The translations under genes and the position numbers were made by a program. DNA of 17,232 bases, from positions 1 through 17,232 of the forward strand of contig DUIL01000059.1 in NCBI GenBank assembly GCA_013330385.1, in the 5' to 3' direction. The notes under the pieces were generated by a model. It had not been told where the DNA came from and ran no database searches. It saw only the letters and a program-made list of their open reading frames with translations. Positions within the stretch are counted from its first letter, which is position 1; every line of letters starts with the position of its first letter. Source of the stretch: Candidatus Thalassarchaeaceae archaeon. GTDB lineage: Archaea; Thermoplasmatota; Poseidoniia; Poseidoniales; Thalassarchaeaceae. This document shows, piece after piece, positions 8,301 to 14,149 of the stretch.

Positions 8301-8765
8301 AGACCTGCTGCTGCCTATCTAAAGGCCCGTCTTGCAACTGAACTCCCCGTTCCAACAGAAGGTGGCGTGTACATTACTGTGAAAAATGCTGACAAGCATG
8401 ATGTAATCCCTCTGGCTCAAGAACTGGAAGAGATGGGATTCACTATCTATGCTACTAGAGGGACCGCCCATGTTCTACGAGACTCAGGAGGAGTAGAGGT
8501 CCGTACTTGCTATCGTATTGCTGAAGGTTTGACTCCAGATGCTCTTGACTTAATGAGACAAGGCAACATACAACTTATTATCAACACACCAAGAAATACA
8601 GGGGGGGCGGTTCTCGATGGAAATATGATGCGTAGACTTGCCGTTGAATTGAATATACCATTTGTGACCACTATGGCTGGAGCGCGAATGGAGGTTCAGG
8701 CTATTGGTGAAGCAATGATAGGTATTCCTGAACCCCGATTACTCGACATTGCTGTACTGAAATGA
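5397..8765 (+). CDS. carB: Carbamoyl-phosphate synthase large subunit
   Basis: CarB makes carbamoyl phosphate from ammonia, bicarbonate and two ATP. The 1122-residue protein has the duplicated architecture: the first half opens with [20 protein letters not shown] and has an ATP-grasp metal site in [20 protein letters not shown]; a middle oligomerisation part contains TPYYYATYE; the second half opens near residue 598 with [19 protein letters not shown] and carries [12 protein letters not shown] and [20 protein letters not shown]. A C-terminal MGS-like domain (about 985-1122, with TRGTA and LIINTPRN) is where allosteric ligands bind in homologues. It is about 50 residues longer than E. coli CarB, mainly between the two halves. 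ATG 5397 is the start: it overlaps the carA stop as TGATG and follows AGAGGTGA about 7 bases upstream. A TTG one codon earlier is less likely. Confidence 0.97.
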   Translation: [1122 protein letters not shown]

Positions 8766-8804
8766 TTGCAATAGTCTTTTCACTCCACCCCTTATCCGGC
8801 AAAT

Positions 8805-9128
8805 ATGGTTGAACTCGATAGCGTGGGAATGAAGGGGGGCGCAGGTCTTGCTCTTGGCGCTACCACTGCAGCACTACTGAAATTCCTCAAAGAAGTCTTG
8901 AAAATATTTGCATTAATTCAAGTAGGTATTCTAAGTTTCTTGGAATTATCTGGAGTTATTACTGTCAATTGGAGTAAGTTATGGGATTCAATTACTTCAC
9001 TTGGGGGGCTAGTTGGTGATGCAGCAACATCAGCCTTTGATGCACTAATGGAAATGGGCACTTTCGGCGCAGGATTCACAGCAGGATTTGCCTTAGTATG
9101 GTTCCGCGGCGGCAAAAAATCAGAATAG
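8805..9128 (+). CDS. FUN14 family membrane protein
   Basis: The 107-residue product fits the FUN14 family (Pfam FUN14, related to eukaryotic FUNDC1). A Gly-rich N-terminal segment (GGAGLALGATTAALLKFLK, residues 11-29) is followed by a hydrophobic helix (about 30-50), the typical GVITVNWSKL block (50-59) and a last Gly-rich helix, FGAGFTAGFALVWFRGGKK (about 88-106). It is likely an integral protein of the cytoplasmic membrane. The function in archaea is unknown. It follows carB by 39 bases, in which I see no convincing promoter, so it may be the last gene of the plus-strand operon. Its stop codon directly abuts the lysS stop on the other strand. Confidence 0.82.
   Translation: MVELDSVGMKGGAGLALGATTAALLKFLKEVLKIFALIQVGILSFLELSGVITVNWSKLWDSITSLGGLVGDAATSAFDALMEMGTFGAGFTAGFALVWFRGGKKSE
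9114..9119 (-). terminator. T-tract terminator candidate for lysS
   Basis: On the minus strand a run of six T lies nine bases past the lysS stop, inside the 3' coding end of the FUN14 gene. Archaeal RNA polymerase can stop at oligo-T tracts without a hairpin. Confidence 0.4.
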
Positions 9129-10706
9129 TTACGGAAGTAAACTCTCTAATTTTTCCGAGCCTATTTCAACTAAGAGTGAAGACGCTCTTGGTCCGAAATA
9201 TTGTCCTAGAACTGCCCAATAGATTGCAATATAGGCTTGCCTAGCTCCGATTGAGTTTGCTTCAGCAGTATCTTTGATTGCTTGACTTATCTGCTCATCA
9301 TTCCAAATAATATCCGATATGGCTTGCTTGAAATTAATGAGGAATGACATTTGCTCTTCATCAAGATTCTTTCTAGCATCTTCAGTCAATTCGGATTGAA
9401 TGACGATTCGAGCATCATCAGGGAAGTGTATGCCCTCAATCCAGTTTCGCATACGTGAGAGCCGATCACTTAGTGCATCACTTGGATTTGGGTCAAAGAT
9501 ATGATCACTCTCAAAAAGAGACTCCCAAATATCATCGTCGTTTGATTTAATCTGGGCAAGCATTGCTAGATGTCTGAAAGATACTCCGGCCAAAGAGTCA
9601 CTGGGATTAGTGCCATGCTTTACTTGACTGAGTCTCAATGCTGCGTTTTGAGTGTCTCTGGCAACTCGCTGCCGTTTATTCAATTCTTCATCAGTTCCAG
9701 AAGGGGGATTTGCGACTAGTCTTTCGTATTCATCAGCCATTTGGAATAATGCTGGTCCTGTGTTGAAATCAATATGTTTGTTCATTTTAGAGCCCGCAAT
9801 GAGGTAACGCAATATCTCAGGTGGAACAAGAGATAGTGCTTCAATTGGGCCTATTGTGTTCCCAGTTGAGGAGGACATAGGTCCAGACCCCTTCAATTGA
9901 ATCCACTCATAGACCATTTTTGCAGGAGGTTCTGATTCTAATAATTTACAAATTGGTATACCAGTATCAAAAGAGCCGCCTGCTGCCCCATGATCTTTAC
10001 CTGCTGGTTCACAAGTAATTCCATGAATTCCCCATCTAGCGGCCCAATCTATTCTCCACGGTAATTTCCCATCTGCTTTTCGTATATCTGCTGAACCCGA
10101 TTCCCCATGCCTATCTACCCAGTGAACATATGGTTTTTCGTAGCCGGTAACAGTTACTCCATCCATACTTCTATCTGATCCAAGAGGCTTGTACGGAAAC
10201 CAGTCATCAGGCAATTCTCGACCTGAAATATTTTCAATTATATCTCTAATCGCATCAGTATTCTGGATAGCCAAATCAATTTTTCCCGCGAACTCGCCAT
10301 TTCCATAGGTTTGATGATTCATTATTACTTCAGGAAACACTCCAATTTGCTGAAGTGCCTCTAGGAATGGACCTAGGAAATGTTCAGCATACGACAAACC
10401 ATTTTGACTAGGGGTGCCGTCTGGATTTGGTGCAGGAATAAATGCAAGAGGGCGGCCAATATACTGTTCGTATTCATCTGAAAGGAAGGGATATACTCTA
10501 CGAAGTGGGTCCATAGAATCAACAATGAATATGTAGCGGGAATCTAGTCCAGCGTCTAGACATGCCCTGTGAATCATCTCAGCCGAGAGAATTTCCCTAA
10601 AATGACCCAAGTGGAATTCACCAGATGGAGTTATACCAGAAGCGGCGACCAGTTTGTCTCCGCATTCACGTTGCAGCCGCTGAGCAGTAAAATCCGCCCA
10701 GTGCAT
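9129..10706 (-). CDS. lysS: Lysyl-tRNA synthetase, class I
   Basis: This enzyme charges tRNA-Lys with lysine using ATP. The 525-residue product is the class I type found mostly in archaea and a few bacteria, not the common class II enzyme. It starts with HWADFTAQRL, then the family block SGITPSGEFHLGHFREIL, in which HLGH (32-35) is the HIGH signature. GKDHGAAGGSFDTG (237-250) and MSSST (277-281, the KMSKS-equivalent loop) follow, then a helical anticodon-binding C-terminal half. The start at 10706 has GAGGT about 8 bases upstream, overlapping the stop codon of the PRPP-regulator gene (gap 10 bases), so the two are likely translated from one transcript. The stop is flush with the FUN14 stop on the other strand. 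Confidence 0.96.
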   Translation of the reverse strand: MHWADFTAQRLQRECGDKLVAASGITPSGEFHLGHFREILSAEMIHRACLDAGLDSRYIFIVDSMDPLRRVYPFLSDEYEQYIGRPLAFIPAPNPDGTPSQNGLSYAEHFLGPFLEALQQIGVFPEVIMNHQTYGNGEFAGKIDLAIQNTDAIRDIIENISGRELPDDWFPYKPLGSDRSMDGVTVTGYEKPYVHWVDRHGESGSADIRKADGKLPWRIDWAARWGIHGITCEPAGKDHGAAGGSFDTGIPICKLLESEPPAKMVYEWIQLKGSGPMSSSTGNTIGPIEALSLVPPEILRYLIAGSKMNKHIDFNTGPALFQMADEYERLVANPPSGTDEELNKRQRVARDTQNAALRLSQVKHGTNPSDSLAGVSFRHLAMLAQIKSNDDDIWESLFESDHIFDPNPSDALSDRLSRMRNWIEGIHFPDDARIVIQSELTEDARKNLDEEQMSFLINFKQAISDIIWNDEQISQAIKDTAEANSIGARQAYIAIYWAVLGQYFGPRASSLLVEIGSEKLESLLP

Positions 10707-10716
10707 CGAATCTACC

Positions 10717-11301
10717 TCAAACAGTTACAACTCTCACGAGTCCACGAAGAGGAACCCCTTCGATTTCATTCATCTCAGTTTTATTTGCTAAAACTAAACA
10801 GAGTTTTACATCAGCTCCTGCACTTTTCAGGTGCTGAACTGTCTTGCGCATAGTAGTGCCACTAGATACTACATCATCAATTACGACAACACGCTTACCA
10901 CTCACACTAGCAAATACATCAGAGAGGTGTCCTCCTTCCGATTCACTGATACTTCGTGAAACTGCGATTTCAAGATCCATTTGGCCCGCTATGGCTTGAG
11001 CAAAAGGTATTCCATTAATCGATATTCCAACTAAGCAATCTACTTCATTCCCTATCTCTTCATCAATAATATCACAGAATACGTATGACACTGCTTCTAC
11101 CCTAGCGGCCTTGACTGCGACAGAGCGCCATCCCACTCGAATATCATGAGGCGCATCTTCATCAGCAGGCACGTGGCTTGAAGAAAGCCATTGGATAGTT
11201 GTCTGTGAGAGGGATAGTTCATCCGCTATCTGTTGGCTGTTCAGGCCCTTGTTGCGGTACTCCTCGACTTTGGTGCGAAGTTCGTCAATGCTAAGTGGCA
11301 T
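10717..11301 (-). CDS. gfcR: HTH-PRTase transcriptional regulator, GfcR/PyrE2-like
   Basis: The 194-residue protein joins an N-terminal helix-turn-helix (residues about 5-42, GLNSQQIADELSLSQTTIQWL in shortened form at 19-39) to a type I phosphoribosyltransferase domain with the PRPP loop VVVIDDVVSSGTT (138-150). This is the arrangement of the archaeal proteins annotated as orotate phosphoribosyltransferase-like and characterised in haloarchaea as the glycolytic regulator GfcR. It probably binds DNA and senses a phosphoribosyl ligand; an enzymatic role is unlikely but not excluded. ATG 11301 fits the family N-terminus and follows GGGGG by about 8 bases; the longer GTG-started frame from 11325 is less likely. 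It lies between dUTPase and LysRS, and a perfect palindrome at 11358-11376 upstream may be its own operator. The target genes in this organism are unknown. Confidence 0.85.
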   Translation of the reverse strand: MPLSIDELRTKVEEYRNKGLNSQQIADELSLSQTTIQWLSSSHVPADEDAPHDIRVGWRSVAVKAARVEAVSYVFCDIIDEEIGNEVDCLVGISINGIPFAQAIAGQMDLEIAVSRSISESEGGHLSDVFASVSGKRVVVIDDVVSSGTTMRKTVQHLKSAGADVKLCLVLANKTEMNEIEGVPLRGLVRVVTV

Positions 11302-11357
11302 CGAACTTGCCCCCACTACGACCACTATGAAGCATTCGTATGAAGACTATGTAGAAG

Positions 11358-11376
11358 CACGGTTCTAAGAACCGTG
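11358..11376. promoter_or_regulatory. Perfect 19-bp palindrome upstream of the GfcR-like gene (operator candidate)
   Basis: The sequence CACGGTTCT-A-AGAACCGTG is a perfect inverted repeat with 9-bp arms around one base. It lies in the 87-base space between the dut stop (11389) and the regulator start (11301), 57 bases upstream of that start and just upstream of a weak TATA-like stretch (TACATA on the minus strand, near 11347-11352). The position fits an autoregulatory or activator site. As RNA it could also form a hairpin ending the dut transcript, but no T-tract follows on the minus strand. Confidence 0.6.
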
Positions 11377-11388
11377 TCACATTTGCCG

Positions 11389-11838
11389 TCAGAACCTTCC
11401 TGTAGAACCGAATCCACCTTCCCCACGGTCAGTCTCACCTAACTCATGGAGGGGTACTTCTTTGAAGGCAGATCTGGGAATTGGTGTAATCAATAGTTGT
11501 GCGATTCTCTCTCCCTTCGTGATAGTATAGGAACCTCCTTCTCCAATCCAAGTCATCATAACAAACAATTCCCCTCTGTAATCTGCATCAATGGTTCCAA
11601 TCCCATGAGGTGGAATTAACCCCTTTTTGCCCAAAGAGGAACGTGCTCGAACTTGCCCCTCGTAACCTACGGGGATGGCGACATGTAGTCCAGTACGGAC
11701 TAATGTGGCATTTCGATAGATAACCTCGGTATCCTCAAGTGCGTATAGGTCCCAACCTGCTGCATGAACTGAACCTCTTGTTGGCAATTGTGCATCAGGA
11801 TGAACTCGAGAGACTTTGACTTCAATGAGTTCGTCCAT
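11389..11838 (-). CDS. dut: dUTP diphosphatase (trimeric dUTPase)
   Basis: The enzyme cleaves dUTP to dUMP and pyrophosphate, keeping uracil out of DNA and supplying dUMP for thymidylate. All five motifs of the trimeric family are present in the 149-residue product: AGWDL (27-31), RARSSLG (64-70), GTIDADYRGE with the catalytic Asp (81-90), KGERIAQLL (108-116) and the C-terminal RGEGGFGSTG (138-147). I place the start at ATG 11838 (MDELIEVKVSRV) because homologues begin only a few residues before the QLPTRGS block; an in-frame ATG at 11886 would add 16 residues and crowd the aIF2 beta leader. No clear ribosome site is seen at either start. The gene is divergent from aIF2 beta and upstream of the GfcR-like regulator. 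Confidence 0.94.
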   Translation of the reverse strand: MDELIEVKVSRVHPDAQLPTRGSVHAAGWDLYALEDTEVIYRNATLVRTGLHVAIPVGYEGQVRARSSLGKKGLIPPHGIGTIDADYRGELFVMMTWIGEGGSYTITKGERIAQLLITPIPRSAFKEVPLHELGETDRGEGGFGSTGRF

Positions 11839-11904
11839 GGCAATGGGCGAGCAAACTGGTCTTTGACGGTTGGTATCCTCATTCATGACTGTCGGTGGGG
11901 TGAA

Positions 11905-11917
11905 AAGGAGGAGGTGG
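11905..11917 (+). promoter_or_regulatory. Strong purine-rich Shine-Dalgarno stretch ahead of aIF2 beta
   Basis: AAGGAGGAGGTGG contains two overlapping matches to the archaeal anti-SD complement. The distance to GTG 11929 is about 12 bases, on the long side, while GTG 11914 is embedded in it. It shows that initiation occurs near here but does not decide between the two GTG codons. Confidence 0.5.
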
Positions 11918-11928
11918 TTCGCAGGCTC

Positions 11929-12339
11929 GTGGCTGACTTCGAGTACGATGCACTTCTAGACAGAGCGCGTGATAGAATTCCAAAGGATATCAGCGAGAGG
12001 GCACGATGGACAATGCCAACTCCTGAAATTTTAGTTGAAGGGAATCAAACAATAATTCGTAATTTTTCCGCCATTGTTGACTCAATGGATAGGGATCCTA
12101 ATCATGTCTATCAATTTCTAATTAATGAGTTAGGAACTTCAGGTAATAGAGAACAAGTTCGTGTTATGTTCAAGGGACGAATTCCTCCTAAGAGAATTAA
12201 GGAAAAGATTGTTGGTTATGTCAAGACATACATTCTTTGCAACCAGTGCAAAGCTCCTGATACACGTTTCATCAAGGAAGAACGCACGACTCTACTGAAA
12301 TGTCAGGCCTGTGGTGCAACCCGTCCTGTACGGATGTAA
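11929..12339 (+). CDS. Translation initiation factor aIF2 subunit beta
   Basis: aIF2 beta is part of the heterotrimer that brings initiator tRNA to the small ribosomal subunit. The product is 136 residues, the normal archaeal length. It contains the N-terminal helix YDALLDRARDRIP, the central alpha/beta domain (EILVEGNQTIIRNF, DRDPNHVYQFLINELGTSG) and a C-terminal zinc ribbon with C104-x2-C107 and C125-x2-C128. No ATG lies near the expected start; GTG 11929 gives M-ADFEYDALL, while GTG 11914 would add five residues. A longer in-frame reading to ATG 11788 runs antisense through dut and has no family support. It is divergent from dut; no clear TATA box is visible in 11839-11904. Confidence 0.94.
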   Translation: MADFEYDALLDRARDRIPKDISERARWTMPTPEILVEGNQTIIRNFSAIVDSMDRDPNHVYQFLINELGTSGNREQVRVMFKGRIPPKRIKEKIVGYVKTYILCNQCKAPDTRFIKEERTTLLKCQACGATRPVRM

Positions 12340-12366
12340 TCGTTCAAATGAGCCTAGTCAACTCAC

Positions 12367-12389
12367 TTTTTTCTCATTTTAACATGAGA
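12367..12389 (+). terminator. T-rich terminator of aIF2 beta
   Basis: Six T at 12367-12372 begin 28 bases past the aIF2 beta stop. They overlap a small inverted repeat TCTCAT (12372-12377) / ATGAGA (12384-12389) with a six-base loop that contains more T. This fits an archaeal oligo-T stop. Confidence 0.5.
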
Positions 12390-12403
12390 TAATCAAGTGG
12401 AAA

Positions 12404-12411
12404 AAATTATA
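12404..12411 (+). promoter_or_regulatory. TATA box of the 12435 gene, leaderless type
   Basis: AAATTATA, preceded by an A-rich stretch that could act as BRE, is centred about 27 bases before ATG 12435. In archaea this spacing places the transcription start at or next to the ATG, so the mRNA would be leaderless; no Shine-Dalgarno site is seen. Confidence 0.55.
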
Positions 12412-12434
12412 CTAATTCAGATTAAAGGCCAATC

Positions 12435-12764
12435 ATGCCAATAGCAAGATATTGGGTCGTTAAGACTGGCGGCAATGACGTGACAGAAGAAATGGTGAAT
12501 GTATGGAAGGAGAACTTTCTGCAATATGCAATGCAGAACGGTTGTCTTAGAGGAGCACTAGTTGCTGATGGTGAAAGAATCATCGCAGGGACCATATGGC
12601 CCGACATGGCGACCATGAATGCAGTTGTTGAGAGTGACCACTACTCCGTAATAGGCGAGGCCGTCAGTGCATCATGGGGGGCGGGTGGAATTAACCTCCC
12701 CGACGACATTGAATTGGTCTGTAATGGCAACGTTCTCGCGATGATGGTGCCTGGCGGTCTGTGA
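12435..12764 (+). CDS. Hypothetical small protein, possibly dimeric alpha/beta-barrel (ABM-like)
   Basis: The 109-residue protein is not confidently recognised. Its alternation of a strand (ARYWVVKT), an amphipathic helix (EEMVNVWKENFLQYAMQNG), a strand pair (GALVADGERIIAGTIWPD) and a helix beginning at MATMNAVVESDHY resembles the ferredoxin-like folds of small antibiotic-biosynthesis-monooxygenase or stress-responsive barrel proteins that work as dimers. That comparison is inference from pattern only. It lacks a signal peptide, membrane segment or metal cluster motif; Cys occurs only at two scattered positions. It has its own promoter at 12404-12411. Its stop abuts the stop of the convergent quinone reductase gene. 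Confidence 0.75.
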   Translation: MPIARYWVVKTGGNDVTEEMVNVWKENFLQYAMQNGCLRGALVADGERIIAGTIWPDMATMNAVVESDHYSVIGEAVSASWGAGGINLPDDIELVCNGNVLAMMVPGGL

Positions 12765-13781
12765 TTAAGAGAAGTCGAGGAGAACCTTACCTCGATTTTT
12801 CCTATCATGCATATGTTGTTGAGCATCTGCAACCTGTTCGAATCTCCAGACACTATCTACGATAGGATTTATTTTTCCTTGTTGAAGCATCTTTGCTAAA
12901 TCCATCATATGAGATTCGAAGACTGTCGAGTCATCCATCCTACCCATGTGTACTCCAAAGATAGCTTTGTTTGAAGTCATCATCATTAAAGGATTGAATT
13001 TCGGTGTACTTCGCCACATTTTGAATGCTGAAAAGTAACTCCTTTTTGGGCCCGAAACTGCTGCCGAGGCTCCAAAACAGTAGAGTTTCCCTCCATTTCT
13101 TAGGGCTTTGTATGATCTCATTAGGTGCTTACCTCCTACAGGGTCAATAGCGTGATGAACTCCTTTGCCATCGGTTGCATCTTTGCATACACTGACGAAG
13201 TCTTCCGTATTTCTATCTACAAAGCGCATTCCAAGACTTTCTACAAATTCTTTTTTGGATGAACTAGCGGTTCCAATGATATTAGTCACTCCAAGTGCTT
13301 GACAAATCTGTACCGCTGCTGTTCCAACACCTCCTGCAGCATGATGGATAAGAACAGATTCTCCCTTCTTCATATTCCCTAAATGAACAAGCATGTGGTA
13401 TGCGGTGCCATAGGTCACTCCAAGTGTAGCAGCGTCATCATAACTTACTGAATCGGGTATAGGAATAACTCTGTTTGTAGGTGTAACAACTTGTTCCGAA
13501 TATCCACCAAACCCCGTCATTACTATGACTCTCTGCCCTACTTCTAATCCCTCAACTCCTTCTCCAAGTTCTATGATTTCGCCACTGACCTCATATCCTG
13601 GAGTAAATGGAAAATCAGGGTTAGAACCGTATAGTCCCTGTCTCATCATCAAATCTGCAAAGTTGATTCCGGCTCTGTGTACTCTTACTCTAACCTGCCC
13701 AGTTTCTACAATGGGGTCACTAAAATCGCGGATTTCAATTGAGGAAGGACCACCTATTTTTGTGTAAACTACTTTCTTCAT
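12765..13781 (-). CDS. NADPH:quinone reductase-like oxidoreductase (MDR superfamily, VAT1-like)
   Basis: The 338-residue protein belongs to the zinc-free branch of the medium-chain dehydrogenase/reductase superfamily. The N-terminal catalytic domain has HRAGINFADLMMRQGLY (35-51) and TPGYEVSGEI (60-69), the quinone-oxidoreductase signature region. The nucleotide-binding Rossmann domain shows HHAAGGVGTAAVQ (146-158). The stretch FNPLMMMTSNKAIFGVHMGR near residue 262-281 matches the VAT1-like subgroup, so a generic alcohol dehydrogenase is less likely. The structural zinc lobe Cys residues are absent. It probably uses NADPH to reduce quinones or enals; the substrate is unknown. The start overlaps the ferredoxin stop (ATGA), with GGTGA four bases before the ATG, so the pair is translationally coupled. 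Confidence 0.9.
   Translation of the reverse strand: MKKVVYTKIGGPSSIEIRDFSDPIVETGQVRVRVHRAGINFADLMMRQGLYGSNPDFPFTPGYEVSGEIIELGEGVEGLEVGQRVIVMTGFGGYSEQVVTPTNRVIPIPDSVSYDDAATLGVTYGTAYHMLVHLGNMKKGESVLIHHAAGGVGTAAVQICQALGVTNIIGTASSSKKEFVESLGMRFVDRNTEDFVSVCKDATDGKGVHHAIDPVGGKHLMRSYKALRNGGKLYCFGASAAVSGPKRSYFSAFKMWRSTPKFNPLMMMTSNKAIFGVHMGRMDDSTVFESHMMDLAKMLQQGKINPIVDSVWRFEQVADAQQHMHDRKNRGKVLLDFS
12775..12800 (+). terminator. Hairpin plus T-tract terminator for the 12435 gene, inside the convergent gene
   Basis: TCGAGG (12775-12780) and CCTCGA (12790-12795) form a 6-bp stem with a 9-base loop, followed at once by five T (12796-12800). It begins 10 bases past the plus-strand stop and lies within the last codons of the quinone reductase gene. 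Confidence 0.55.
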
Positions 13782-14098
13782 TCGCTCACCATTCGAAATT
13801 CTTCTGCCGGTTTCCCTCCAGCTAGATGTTCCACAATACGAGATATTGCCTCATCATCGTCCGGAATCGTATACCAAATCCCCTCAGGATATACTACACA
13901 ACTAATTCCTTGTTCACAATTATCTAAACACCCTGATTTATTGACTCTAACGTCAGTAATTCCTGCTGTTCTAGCGGCTCTCTTTAGTTTTCCCATTACA
14001 TCGAGAGAGTTCTTTGCAGCACAGCATTCTCTAGACTTAGTCGCGTCTCTTTGATTAGTGCAAACAAATGCATGTAATCTGAGTTTTTCGTCAGTCAT
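13778..14098 (-). CDS. Thioredoxin-like [2Fe-2S] ferredoxin
   Basis: The 106-residue protein matches the thioredoxin-fold (Shethna-type) [2Fe-2S] ferredoxin family, also found as the NuoE C-terminal domain. The cluster ligands would be C13 in HAFVCTNQR, C25 or C26 in the RECC pair, and C57 with C61 in SGCLDNC; C67 is an extra Cys. The VVYPEGIWY block (68-76) after the last Cys is typical. I chose ATG 14098 because GGAG lies four bases before it; ATG 14113 in frame adds five residues and is closer to the promoter. It is a soluble electron carrier and the first gene of a coupled pair with the quinone reductase, which suggests it donates to or accepts from that enzyme, an inference. A palindrome-containing promoter lies just upstream. 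Confidence 0.9.
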   Translation of the reverse strand: MTDEKLRLHAFVCTNQRDATKSRECCAAKNSLDVMGKLKRAARTAGITDVRVNKSGCLDNCEQGISCVVYPEGIWYTIPDDDEAISRIVEHLAGGKPAEEFRMVSE

Positions 14099-14118
14099 TA
14101 ATCTCCACTCCATCTAAG

Positions 14119-14135
14119 AAATACATATTGTATTT
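14119..14135. promoter_or_regulatory. 17-bp inverted repeat in the promoter of the ferredoxin-quinone reductase pair
   Basis: AAATACA-TAT-TGTATTT is a perfect inverted repeat with 7-bp arms and a 3-base centre. On the minus strand it is 21-37 bases upstream of ATG 14098 and includes the only TATA-like sequence in the 51-base space after the upstream gene. A bound repressor here would block the TATA box; alternatively the symmetry is a by-product of the AT-rich promoter. Confidence 0.5.
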
Positions 14136-14149
14136 TCAACCGTGAACGT

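Noticed and set aside
5397..8765. Internal duplication in carB as a repeat or recombination event
   Set aside because: The two similar blocks (SGPIRIGQ and VNPR) are the ancient duplicated halves found in all CarB proteins.
11788..11928. 47-codon upstream extension of aIF2 beta
   Set aside because: It is antisense to the dUTPase start region and contains no aIF2 beta family sequence; the purine-rich ribosome site at 11905-11917 lies inside it.
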